Source: an uncultured Tateyamaria sp. (GTDB taxonomy: Bacteria; Pseudomonadota; Alphaproteobacteria; Rhodobacterales; Rhodobacteraceae). Taken from it: a DNA stretch of 64,000 nucleotides. Of this stretch, positions 9,529-17,170 are shown piece by piece. The stretch spans positions 1 to 64,000 of the forward strand of contig NZ_CANLVZ010000011.1 in NCBI RefSeq assembly GCF_947494755.1, read 5' to 3'. Below the pieces are notes generated by a model that had not been told where the DNA came from, made no database searches, and saw only the letters and a program-made list of their open reading frames with translations. The position numbers and the translations under genes are program-made. Numbering within the stretch: the first letter of the stretch is position 1; every line of letters starts with the position of its first letter.

Positions 9529-10623
9529 ATGAGCTTGCCCGAGACGATGAATGCCTTTGTTCTGCACGCGCATGGCGACATGGATGCACTCAAATTTCAT
9601 ACTGAGTGGCCGATGCCGTCTGTCGGTCCTGACGATGTGCTGATCAAGGTTGGGGCCTGCGGGCTGAACAACACCGACGTCAACACCCGGGTGGGCTGGT
9701 ATTCCAAGGCGGTGAAGGCAGCCACTTCGGGGGACGGGTATGACGCCATCGACGACGAAGACCCCAGTTGGGGCGGGGCTCCGATCACCTTCCCGCGTAT
9801 TCAGGGCGCAGATGCGGTGGGCATCGTTGTGGCAGTCGGAGCCAACGGCCCCTCTGATCTGATGGGCAAGCGGGTGATGACCGATGGATGGCTGCGCGAC
9901 TGGTCGGACCCGATGAACCGGGACAAGACCGGGTATTACGGCAGTGAGCGGGACGGCGGCTTTGCACAATATACCACCGCAGATCATCGCGGGGTCGGGG
10001 TGGTGGACAGCGCGCTCAGCGACGCCGAACTGGCAACCTTCATGTGTTCATATACGACGGCCGAGGGGATGCTGGCGCGCGCCGATGTCGGTACGCAGGA
10101 CGTGGTGCTGGTCACCGGCGCGTCCGGCGGTGTCGGCTCGGCATTGATCCAGTTGGCCAAACGGCGCGGGGCGGTGGTGGTGGGGATGGCCTCTGCGGCA
10201 AAGCACGCCGAGATGGCCACTTTGGGCGCAGATGCACTGCTGCCGCGTCAGCCGGACAACCTCAAACGCGCACTCAAACAGGCCATCGGGCGCGACACGG
10301 TCACTGTCGTGGCGGACATCGTGGGCGGTCCGGCTTTTGCGTCCGTCATCGACGTGCTGGCCCGCGGCGGGCGCTACACCTGCTCAGGGGCCATCGCCGG
10401 GCCGCTGGTCGAACTGGACCTGCGCACCTTCTACCTGCGCGATCTGACATTTACCGGCTCGACGGTCGTGCCGCTCAACATCTTTGGCGACGTGATCGGG
10501 TATATCGAGCGGGGCGAGGTGAAACCGCTGCTGGCCGCCACATACAAGCTGGCAGAGTTGCGCGCCGCACAGACCGCCTTTATCGACAAGGTCCACGTGG
10601 GCAATATCGTGGTGGTGCCCTGA
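9529..10623 (+). CDS. Zinc-type alcohol dehydrogenase-like (MDR) oxidoreductase
   Basis: A 364-residue medium-chain dehydrogenase/reductase. The N-terminal GroES-like domain contains PDDVLIKVGACGLNNTDVNT, and the Rossmann domain shows VLVTGASGGVGSALIQLAKR, the AXXGXXG-type coenzyme motif of quinone reductase/crotonyl-CoA reductase relatives. The catalytic zinc Cys of classical alcohol dehydrogenases is kept in form (ACGLNNTD), but the structural four-cysteine lobe is absent. It is therefore closer to the NADPH:quinone/enoyl reductase branch than to a true alcohol dehydrogenase. CAGGAG at 9514-9519 supports the start. The gene stands alone. Confidence 0.85.
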   Translation: MSLPETMNAFVLHAHGDMDALKFHTEWPMPSVGPDDVLIKVGACGLNNTDVNTRVGWYSKAVKAATSGDGYDAIDDEDPSWGGAPITFPRIQGADAVGIVVAVGANGPSDLMGKRVMTDGWLRDWSDPMNRDKTGYYGSERDGGFAQYTTADHRGVGVVDSALSDAELATFMCSYTTAEGMLARADVGTQDVVLVTGASGGVGSALIQLAKRRGAVVVGMASAAKHAEMATLGADALLPRQPDNLKRALKQAIGRDTVTVVADIVGGPAFASVIDVLARGGRYTCSGAIAGPLVELDLRTFYLRDLTFTGSTVVPLNIFGDVIGYIERGEVKPLLAATYKLAELRAAQTAFIDKVHVGNIVVVP

Positions 10624-10639
10624 ACACGCCTGCATCTTC

Positions 10640-10691
10640 TTTTGACAAAAAATACCGCGGGGGAGGCCACAGGCCCGGGGGCAGCGCCCCC
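10640..10691 (+). repeat. Intergenic repeat-like element with a GGGGGC/GCCCCC hairpin
   Basis: A stretch reading TTTTGACAAAAAATACC followed by a G-rich run ends in a perfect 6-bp hairpin (GGGGGC, loop AGC, GCCCCC, 10677-10691). I recognise closely similar strings as common intergenic elements in Rhodobacteraceae. Here it sits just after the dehydrogenase stop and may act as its terminator. The TTGACA inside it has no matching -10 box. Confidence 0.4.
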
Positions 10692-10783
10692 ATGTGCCAG
10701 ATCCACCCCTTGGCAGCGCCGCAATGCCACGCTAGCCTCTGCCTCAAGCGGGCCACCACGTCCCGCATCTCAGGGAGAAACAC

Positions 10784-11800
10784 ATGAACAAATTTGCAAT
10801 CGGCGCCGTTGTCACTGCGATTTCGGGCACGTTCGCGCTCGAAGCCGCCGCCACCGAGTGGAACGTATCGGTCTGGGGCAAACGCCGCGCCTTTACCGAA
10901 CACGTCGAAAAGCTGGCTGAACTGGTCAGCGAAAAGACCAATGGCGAGTTTACCATGAACATCAGCTATGGTGGCCTGTCCAAGAACCGCGAAAACCTTG
11001 ACGGGATCAGCATCGGTGCGTTTGAGATGGCGCAATTCTGCGCTGGCTATCACCGTGACAAGAACCGCGTGATCACCGTGCTCGAGCTGCCCTTCCTCGG
11101 GGTCGAGAATCTCGAACAGGAAGTGGCTGTGTCCGCTGCCGTCTATGCGCACCCCGCCGCGACCGAGGAAATGGCGCAGTGGAACGCCAAGCTGCTGATG
11201 ACCTCGCCCATGCCTCAATATAACCTCGTGGGCACTGGCGCGCCGCGCGCCAGCCTTGCGGACTTCGAGGGCATGCGCGTGCGTGCGACCGGTGGCATCG
11301 GCAACGCCTTTGCTGCCGTGGGTGGTGTGCCCACATCCGTGACCGCGACCGAAGCCTATCAGGCCATGGAATCGGGCGTCGTCGATACGGTCGCCTTTGC
11401 GCAACACGCCCACTTGTCCTTCGGCACGATCAACCAGGCCGAATGGTGGACTGCGAACCTGAACCCCGGCACCGTCAACTGCCCGGTCGTCGTGAACATC
11501 GACGCCTATGAGGCGCTGTCAGATGCCGAGCGTGAAGCGCTTGACAGCTCGGTACCCGAAGCGATTGATCACTACCTCGCCAACTACGCCGAACTGCTTG
11601 AGCGTTGGGATTCCGTGCTCGAAGAGAAGGGCGTCCAGAAGGTCGAGATCGATGCCGGCGTGATCGAGGAATTCCGCGCCAAGGCGGCCGATCCGATCCG
11701 CGACGAATGGATTGCCGACATGGAAGGGCAGGGCCTGCCCGGTCAGGAACTCTATGACCTCGTGGTCAAGACACTGGCCGACGCCAAGTCCGGCAGTTAA
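10784..11800 (+). CDS. TRAP transporter 1 substrate-binding protein (DctP family)
   Basis: A periplasmic binding protein of 338 residues with a signal peptide ending near EAAA (residues 20-23). It then shows the DctP pattern: VEKLAELVSEKTNGEFTMNI near the N-terminus, LADFEGMRVRATGG (the conserved arginine that usually holds a substrate carboxylate) and AYQAMESGVVDTVAF. It delivers an organic acid to the membrane pair encoded next. AGGGAG precedes the ATG. A 10-bp perfect hairpin separates it from the small permease gene, as in the other two TRAP operons here. The substrate is not predictable. Confidence 0.92.
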   Translation: MNKFAIGAVVTAISGTFALEAAATEWNVSVWGKRRAFTEHVEKLAELVSEKTNGEFTMNISYGGLSKNRENLDGISIGAFEMAQFCAGYHRDKNRVITVLELPFLGVENLEQEVAVSAAVYAHPAATEEMAQWNAKLLMTSPMPQYNLVGTGAPRASLADFEGMRVRATGGIGNAFAAVGGVPTSVTATEAYQAMESGVVDTVAFAQHAHLSFGTINQAEWWTANLNPGTVNCPVVVNIDAYEALSDAEREALDSSVPEAIDHYLANYAELLERWDSVLEEKGVQKVEIDAGVIEEFRAKAADPIRDEWIADMEGQGLPGQELYDLVVKTLADAKSGS

Positions 11801-11806
11801 GCCAAG

Positions 11807-11834
11807 GTCGGGTGGGCAGTATCACCCACCCGAC
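11807..11834 (+). promoter_or_regulatory. Intercistronic hairpin after dctP of TRAP 1
   Basis: A perfect 10-bp stem (GTCGGGTGGG, 11807-11816, with CCCACCCGAC, 11825-11834) and an 8-base loop lie a few bases past the dctP stop. There is no U-run. The likely role is protection of the dctP mRNA 3' end or partial attenuation, giving more binding protein than permease. Confidence 0.6.
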
Positions 11835-11867
11835 ACCCCAAACCTACACAAAAAAAAGGGGCCAGTC

Positions 11868-12497
11868 ATGGCGGGAACCTCAACGGTCCTCGAAGATTCG
11901 AGCCTGCTCAGCCGGCTTGACCGCGGCCTTGTCCCGATCGAGCGGGTCATGGCGTTGCTGAGCGGTCTGGCCGCCTTTTCGCTGATGTTCCTTGCGGCCT
12001 ATTCCGTGACGGGCCGCGAATTCTTTGAAAAACCGCTGCTTGGCTATGTCGATCTGATCGAGATGCTGATGCCGCTCATCGCGATCATGGGTGTCTCCTA
12101 TGTGCAGCGCAACGGTGGGCACATCCGCATGGACATCATCATCGGCGCGATGAAGGGGCGCTGGTTGTGGTTCTTCGAACTGGTGTCGATCCTGCTGATC
12201 CTGGTGCTGATGATCGCCCTTGTCTGGGGCTCATGGGCGCATTTCGACCGCTCGTTTGACTGTGCCCGGCCCCTGTGCAGCCGTGACAGTTCCATCGACA
12301 TCTCGCTGCCCATCTGGCCCAGCAAACTGATCGTGCCGGTCGCGTTCGGCGTGCTGTGCCTGCGCCTTGTGCTGCAGGCCGTGGGCTATGCCCGCGCCTT
12401 CTGGCTGAACCTCGAGCGGCCCGTGGCCGTCCCCCTGATCCAGAGCGTCGCCGAACAGGCCATCGCCGAGGCCAAGTCCTTGGAAGGGGCAGATTGA
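11868..12497 (+). CDS. TRAP transporter 1 small permease (DctQ family)
   Basis: The small four-helix membrane subunit, 209 residues, which bridges the binding protein and the large permease. Hydrophobic segments are visible at about residues 25-50, 63-80, 98-120 and 150-175. The conserved block VDLIEMLMPLIAIMGVSYVQ followed by GHIRMD is the DctQ signature. An insert of about 25 residues with two cysteines (CARPLCSRDS) lies between helices 3 and 4 and is unusual for the family. ATG at 11868 is the natural start. The gene ends by sharing the A of its stop with the next ATG (TGATG). Confidence 0.9.
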   Translation: MAGTSTVLEDSSLLSRLDRGLVPIERVMALLSGLAAFSLMFLAAYSVTGREFFEKPLLGYVDLIEMLMPLIAIMGVSYVQRNGGHIRMDIIIGAMKGRWLWFFELVSILLILVLMIALVWGSWAHFDRSFDCARPLCSRDSSIDISLPIWPSKLIVPVAFGVLCLRLVLQAVGYARAFWLNLERPVAVPLIQSVAEQAIAEAKSLEGAD

Positions 12498-13897
12498 TGG
12501 ATCCTATCACGATTGGTCTGTGGACTACGGGTGGCATGTTGTTCATGGTTTTCATGGGTATGCGCGTCGCTTTTGCCGCTGGTCTGGCCGGGTTCTTCGG
12601 CCTTGTCTGGCTGCGCTGGAACGGCTTCGACTACAACCCCGCGCAGCTTGGTAAGGCCGTCGAGATCAGCGTGAAGATCGCAGGCCAAGTCCCTCATTCC
12701 AAAGTGTCTTCTCAGGCGCTGTCCCTGATCCCCACTTTTATCCTGATCGGCTATCTCGCGTACTATGCCAAGCTGACCACGGCCCTGTTCGAGGCCGCCA
12801 AACGCTGGATCGCATGGGTGCCGGGCGGGCTGGCCGTTTCGACCGTATTCGCCACCGCAGGGTTCGCCGCCGTGTCGGGCGCATCCGTGGCAACGGCCGC
12901 CGTATTCGCGCGCATCGCCATCCCAGAAATGCTCAAGATCGGCTACAACAAACAATTCGCCGCCGGGGTCGTGGCGGCAGGCGGCACGCTGGCCTCGCTG
13001 ATCCCGCCCTCGGCCATCCTCGTGATCTATGCGATCATCGTCGAACAGGACGTGGGCAAGCTGCTGCTCGCGGGCTTCATCCCCGGCGCGTTCTCGGCCA
13101 TCATCTATGCCGCCATGATCATCGGGATCGCGCTGATCTGGAAAAATGTCGGCCCGCCGGTGTCCGGGTTCACGTGGAAAGAGCGGCTGGTCGCACTGCC
13201 CCCGGCACTGCCTATCGTGGCGGTGGTCGTGATCATCATCTTCTTTGTCTACAACCCCTTTGGCGACGCGTGGGGCACCCCGACCGAAGGCGGCGCCGTC
13301 GGCGCGTTCATCGTGTTCCTCATGGCGCTTTACCGGGGCATGCGGTTCAAGGAACTCAAGGACGCCCTGATCGAGACCGCCAAGCTGACCGTGATGATCT
13401 TTACGATCATCTGGGGGGTGCTGATCTATGTGCGCTTCCTTGGCTTTGCCGATCTACCGGGCGCGTTTTCGGACTGGATCACCTCGCTGACCGTCTCGCC
13501 CATGCTGATCCTTGTGTGCATCCTGCTCGCCTATGCGGTGCTGGGCATGTTCATGGACGCGATCGGGATGCTGCTGCTGACCTTGCCTGTCGTCTACCCG
13601 GCGGTCATGGCGCTGAACGGGGGCGAGTTCGTGAGTGCGGCGGACAGCACATTCGGCATGTCAGGCCCCATGTGCGCGATCTGGTTTGGCATACTGGTGG
13701 TCAAGATGGCCGAGTTCTGTCTGATCACCCCGCCCATCGGCCTCAACTGTTTCGTGGTCGCAGGCGTGCGCGATGATCTAAGCGTGCAAGACGTGTTCAA
13801 GGGCGTCACGCCGTTTTTCATCGCTGATGCCTTCACCATCGCGGGATTGGTTGCCTTTCCGGGGATCGTTTTGTGGTTGCCGTCGCTCGCGGGATAG
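12497..13897 (+). CDS. TRAP transporter 1 large permease (DctM family)
   Basis: The main transport subunit, 466 residues, which couples substrate uptake to the sodium gradient. It is hydrophobic throughout. It has the family blocks VPGGLAVSTVFATAGFAAVS, AAGVVAAGGTLASLIPPSAI and ITPPIGLNCFVVAG near the C-terminus; these glycine/proline-rich hairpins form the substrate and Na+ sites. The ATG at 12497 overlaps the dctQ stop by one base, so the two are coupled. After the stop there is a GGGCGCGCGCCC palindrome (13904-13915) without a U-run. Confidence 0.93.
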   Translation: MDPITIGLWTTGGMLFMVFMGMRVAFAAGLAGFFGLVWLRWNGFDYNPAQLGKAVEISVKIAGQVPHSKVSSQALSLIPTFILIGYLAYYAKLTTALFEAAKRWIAWVPGGLAVSTVFATAGFAAVSGASVATAAVFARIAIPEMLKIGYNKQFAAGVVAAGGTLASLIPPSAILVIYAIIVEQDVGKLLLAGFIPGAFSAIIYAAMIIGIALIWKNVGPPVSGFTWKERLVALPPALPIVAVVVIIIFFVYNPFGDAWGTPTEGGAVGAFIVFLMALYRGMRFKELKDALIETAKLTVMIFTIIWGVLIYVRFLGFADLPGAFSDWITSLTVSPMLILVCILLAYAVLGMFMDAIGMLLLTLPVVYPAVMALNGGEFVSAADSTFGMSGPMCAIWFGILVVKMAEFCLITPPIGLNCFVVAGVRDDLSVQDVFKGVTPFFIADAFTIAGLVAFPGIVLWLPSLAG

Positions 13898-14014
13898 GGA
13901 ACCGGGCGCGCGCCCATGCGTTAGGCGGAGGACGGCCCACGCAGAAGTGTATGGACGTTGCCATTCGTTGTCGGCTCTAATACGGCAACCACGGACCTTG
14001 GGGGGGCCTTGCAC

Positions 14015-14674
14015 ATGTTGACCAGACGCCACTTTATCGCAACAGGCACTGCGCTGTTTTCGACACCTTTGACGGGGGCGGCGCTGGCGCAATCCACGTC
14101 GGCAGACTGGGCGCGGTGGGATGCGCAGGTGACGCCCGCAAATTACGATCCTTCGACGTCGAACCCGTGGGGCTTTCACCCGCGCTATCTGCCGCAACGG
14201 GTCGAACACAATCCCGGCCTCACCCCCGGCGACATTCACGTGGATGCAGTCGCGCGCTATCTTTATCACATCGGCACTGACGGCACGGCAGCACGCTATG
14301 GCGTGTCCATCGCACGGGGCAACCTCTACGAGCCGGGGACCTATGATATCCGTCGCAAGGCCAAGTGGCCCAAGTGGACGCCCACTGCGGATATGATCGA
14401 ACGCGACCCCGAACAGTTCGAACAATTCGCTGATGGCGTGCCGGGCGGACCGACGAACCCGCTTGGCTCGCGCGCCCTTTACCTATTCGTGGGCAACCGC
14501 GACACCTACCTGCGCATCCATGGCACACCGCATCCCCGCTCCATCGGGGGGCGGGCCAGCTCGGGCTGCGTGCGCATGGTGATGGCGCATATCATCGGGC
14601 TTTACGAAGAGGTCTCGCCCGGCTCGCGCGCGATCCTCTACCCGGCCGAAAACGGCGTGACGGCAAGCAGTTAA
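14015..14674 (+). CDS. Tat-exported L,D-transpeptidase (YkuD domain)
   Basis: A 219-residue periplasmic enzyme that forms or edits 3-3 peptidoglycan cross-links, or links proteins to peptidoglycan. The N-terminus MLTRRHFIATGTALF has a twin-arginine signature, and the signal ends near ALAQ. The YkuD catalytic motif is complete: HGTPHPRSIGGRASSGCVRM, with the nucleophilic Cys and the preceding His and Ser-Gly. The start at 14015 is chosen because it puts the twin arginines at residues 4-5. Its stop shares bases with the stop of the convergent small protein gene (TTAA). Confidence 0.9.
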   Translation: MLTRRHFIATGTALFSTPLTGAALAQSTSADWARWDAQVTPANYDPSTSNPWGFHPRYLPQRVEHNPGLTPGDIHVDAVARYLYHIGTDGTAARYGVSIARGNLYEPGTYDIRRKAKWPKWTPTADMIERDPEQFEQFADGVPGGPTNPLGSRALYLFVGNRDTYLRIHGTPHPRSIGGRASSGCVRMVMAHIIGLYEEVSPGSRAILYPAENGVTASS

Positions 14675-14961
14675 GAGCTGGCGTTGGCGGCAGTGGTCTG
14701 CGCCTGGGTGCAGATCGGCGCGCCCGTTCTGGTGCGCAGCGGAAGCAATGTGGATTCCACCGGCCCCCTGTGCAGATACCAGTAACACCCATCCTCGGGC
14801 AGCAACCGCACCTGATTGAGGTTCTGGCCGGGGGCTGCAATGTCCACGACGCCTTCGGGCAACTGGCCGATAAATCCGCCACCCGTTCCACCGCCCGGCA
14901 GATCGGTGCACGCGGCCCCTGTCAGTGCAATCATCAGCGCGGCCTTGGTGCGGAGCAACAT
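14671..14961 (-). CDS. Small secreted protein, possible lipoprotein, unknown function
   Basis: A 96-residue protein. The N-terminus MLLRTKAALMIALTGAACTD looks like a signal peptide with a Cys at residue 18, but the lipobox is imperfect (G at -3). The mature part is glycine-rich and then reads DGCYWYLHRGPVESTLLPLR. It has two further cysteines that could pair. I do not recognise a named family with certainty. It converges on the L,D-transpeptidase, sharing four bases at the stops, and could be a cell-envelope partner; that is only inferred from position. Confidence 0.65.
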   Translation of the reverse strand: MLLRTKAALMIALTGAACTDLPGGGTGGGFIGQLPEGVVDIAAPGQNLNQVRLLPEDGCYWYLHRGPVESTLLPLRTRTGAPICTQAQTTAANASS

Positions 14962-15197
14962 GTGCGATCCTCTTTCCTGAGTTGGTATCTGGTGCTTTGT
15001 CGCATTCTGCGGGCGTCCGCGCAATGCGGTGGCGTGTTGTGCGTTGTCGAATGGGTGGTTCGGCTCCGTTCTTAAACCGCCTGATCCCTGGGCAGGGGCT
15101 GCTAAAGCGCCTCATTTTCGCACTAGACCGTTTGTGCGTCAGGCGACCTGCGCCGATCCAGATGTAACTTTGCCAGCCAACGCCCGAAGACAGCGCC

Positions 15198-15782
15198 ATG
15201 GCCCAAGACCTTCGCATCCTTGTTGTCGAAACAGACCCCGCGCGCGTGCGCGAGATCGTGGATGCGCTTACCTCGGCCGGGTGGCGCGATGTCAAGGCGC
15301 TGGCTCAGATTTCCGGCCTTGATCGCACGGTCAAGGAATTTGCGCCCGACATCGTGCTGATTGATCTGGCCAACCCGGATCGCGATACGCTTGAGCATAT
15401 CACCATGGCCAGCGAGACGACGAAACGGGCGGTGGCCCTGTTCGTGGATCACACCGACGATGATCTGACCAAGGCGGCCCTCAGCGCGGGGGTCAGTGCC
15501 TATGTGGTCGATGGGCTCAAGATGAACCGGATCAAGCCAGTGCTGGAAACGGCCATTGCCCGCTTCAAGATCATGCGCCAGATGCAGTCGGAACTGGACG
15601 CTGCCAAACAGGCGCTGGAGGATCGCAAGACCATAGACCGGGCCAAAGGGTTCCTGATGCGTCAACGCGGTCTATCCGAGGACGACGCCTATGGTCTGAT
15701 GCGCAAGACGGCGATGGATCAGGGCCGCAAGGTCATTGATGTGGCCAACGCGCTGGTCACTGCGGCGGACCTGTTGTCATGA
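15198..15782 (+). CDS. nasT: ANTAR-domain antitermination regulator NasT
   Basis: The RNA-binding half of the NasS-NasT nitrate switch, 194 residues. A receiver-like domain (about 1-120, starting LRILVVETDPARVREIVDAL) is followed by a coiled coil and a C-terminal ANTAR domain (KTIDRAKGFLMRQRGLSEDD, then AYGLMRKTAMDQGRKVIDVA). In the family, NasS holds NasT inactive until nitrate or nitrite binds. Free NasT then lets RNA polymerase read through a leader terminator before the structural genes. Exactly such a terminator lies downstream at 17075-17133. nasT overlaps nasS by ATGA. Confidence 0.93.
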   Translation: MAQDLRILVVETDPARVREIVDALTSAGWRDVKALAQISGLDRTVKEFAPDIVLIDLANPDRDTLEHITMASETTKRAVALFVDHTDDDLTKAALSAGVSAYVVDGLKMNRIKPVLETAIARFKIMRQMQSELDAAKQALEDRKTIDRAKGFLMRQRGLSEDDAYGLMRKTAMDQGRKVIDVANALVTAADLLS

Positions 15783-16918
15783 CGCACACGGTGTTGAACT
15801 GCGGATATGTGCCGCTGGTCGATTGCGCCCCACTGGTGATCGCGCGCGAACTGGGTTTTGCCGCCGAAGAGGGGCTCGAGTTGAACCTGATCAGCCAGCC
15901 TTCGTGGTCGGCTTTGCGCGATATGCTGGCCTTGGGCCATCTGGATGCGGCGCAGATGCTGTCGCCGATGCCCATTGCGATGTCGATCGGGTTAGGCGGG
16001 CTGCCTGCGCGGATCGACACGCTCATGGTCCTGTCCGTGAACGGAACGGTATTTGGCGTGTCCGAGGCGCTGGCAGGTGATCTGGGCGCGGTGCAATTTG
16101 GCGATGCCCAGACGCTGCTTCAGCGGCTCGCGGGCCTTGGTCGACCAATGCGCATTGGGGTGCCGTTTCACTACTCAATGCACCGGCTTTTGCTGTCCTA
16201 CTGGACCTCCGCGATGCCCGGCGTGGATATAGAAGAGGTCACAGTCCCCCCGCCGCGCATGGCCGATGCGGTCGCTGCGGGCCAAGTGGACGCGTTCTGG
16301 GTGGGCGAGCCGTGGGGCAGTGTCGCGGTGCAGCGCGCGGTGGGGCAGATCATGATGACGGGGGGCGATGTGTGGAAATTCGCCCCTGAAAAGGTGCTGG
16401 CTGCGCGCGCCGACTGGGTGAGCGAGAACCCCGACACCGTGCGCCGCCTGATGCGGGCCGTCTATGGGGCCGCCAAATGGCTTGATGCGAAAAAGAACAA
16501 ACCCCTCGCCATCGAGATCCTTGGACGCAGCGAACACCTGAACCTGTCTGCCGACCTGATTGATCCTGCACTGACCGGGCACATCACGCCGGGGGCGGAT
16601 CTGGGGCCACTGAAGGTGACGCGCTTTGTACAGTTTCACAAACATGCCGCCAATTTCCCCTGGCGCAGCCATGCCGCCTGGATCGCAGCCCAGCTTGGGG
16701 CCGATGCGGGCATGATCGCGCAAGCCAAGGACTGTTTCCGCACCGACCTGTTTCGCCGCAACCTCGCCAGCCTCGGAGCTGATATGCCGGGAGCGTCCGA
16801 AAAAGTCGAAGGGTCGCTCAAGTTCGAGACGGCTGTGGCCTCGTCGCATGGGCATATGATTCTTGCACCTGATGCCTTCTTTGACGGCAGAACCTTTGAT
16901 TTCGGCCCTCACACCTGA
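15779..16918 (+). CDS. nasS: Nitrate/nitrite sensor NasS (cytoplasmic NrtA homologue)
   Basis: A 379-residue protein with the NrtA/CmpA binding fold but no signal peptide: it starts directly at MTHTVLNCGYVPLVDCAPLV. It is therefore a cytoplasmic sensor rather than a transporter component. Shared NrtA features are WSALRDMLALGHLDAAQMLS, RIGVPFHYSMHRLLLSYW, DAFWVGEPWGSVAVQ and APEKVLAARADWV. By analogy with Paracoccus and Azotobacter it sequesters NasT without nitrate. Overlap with nasT (ATGA) supports a 1:1 complex. The nas structural genes follow after a 252-base leader. Confidence 0.92.
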   Translation: MTHTVLNCGYVPLVDCAPLVIARELGFAAEEGLELNLISQPSWSALRDMLALGHLDAAQMLSPMPIAMSIGLGGLPARIDTLMVLSVNGTVFGVSEALAGDLGAVQFGDAQTLLQRLAGLGRPMRIGVPFHYSMHRLLLSYWTSAMPGVDIEEVTVPPPRMADAVAAGQVDAFWVGEPWGSVAVQRAVGQIMMTGGDVWKFAPEKVLAARADWVSENPDTVRRLMRAVYGAAKWLDAKKNKPLAIEILGRSEHLNLSADLIDPALTGHITPGADLGPLKVTRFVQFHKHAANFPWRSHAAWIAAQLGADAGMIAQAKDCFRTDLFRRNLASLGADMPGASEKVEGSLKFETAVASSHGHMILAPDAFFDGRTFDFGPHT

Positions 16919-17170
16919 CCATTTCTTGGGCACTTTCTGCACCAGCACAGAAATTCATGCGGCAGTGCAGAAAAAAATTGCGCATCCTCCGGCCAAGCGT
17001 CAGCATCGTATCAAAGGGCATCGACGCCTTCTTACCCGCACCGGCCAATGCTGGTCGTGCATCATAACAAGAGCAAAGCCGCTCGTCAGGACCACGGACC
17101 TCCTCCCCCGTGAACCCGACGTGCGGCTTTTTTCGTTTTCCCCGGACCGGGGCACAGAAAGGAACAGGAC
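16919..17170 (+). promoter_or_regulatory. Structured leader of the nas structural operon
   Basis: The 252 bases between nasS and nrtA hold several RNA structures. First comes an inverted repeat TTTCTGCAC (16934-16942)/GTGCAGAAA (16965-16973). A GCGTC/GACGC pair then lies in the middle. The stem-loop ACCGG-CCAATG-CTGGT (17039-17054) has a six-base loop. A strong terminator follows, and a CCCCGG-A-CCGGGG palindrome (17140-17152) precedes the nrtA ribosome site. ANTAR proteins bind paired stem-loops with six-base loops. I could not confirm the usual A1/G4 loop bases, so the exact NasT site is open. Confidence 0.55.
17075..17133 (+). terminator. Leader terminator controlled by antitermination (NasT target)
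   Basis: A nested stem: AAAGCCGC (17075-17082) with GCGGCTTT (17123-17130), CGTC (17084-17087) with GACG (17118-17121), and CACGG (17093-17097) with CCGTG (17108-17112). It runs straight into TTTTTT (17128-17133). It lies 37 bases before nrtA and would stop transcription of all nas structural genes unless relieved. Confidence 0.75.

Noticed and set aside
10642-10647. TTGACA as a -35 box for TRAP 1
   Set aside because: No -10 hexamer at 16-18 bases; it lies in the repeat-like element.
12814-13776. Rightward open frame of 320 codons inside the TRAP 1 large permease
   Set aside because: Out-of-frame shadow rich in Arg and Gly; the overlapping frame is a clear DctM.
13904-13915. GGGCGCGCGCCC palindrome as a terminator for TRAP 1
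   Set aside because: No room for a loop in a perfect 12-base palindrome and no U-run; it is probably just GC-rich sequence.
16926-16942. Sigma-54 promoter (TTGGGCAC ... TGCAC) before nrtA
   Set aside because: The GG-to-GC spacing is 9 or fewer bases, not the required 10, and the block is better explained as an arm of an RNA stem.
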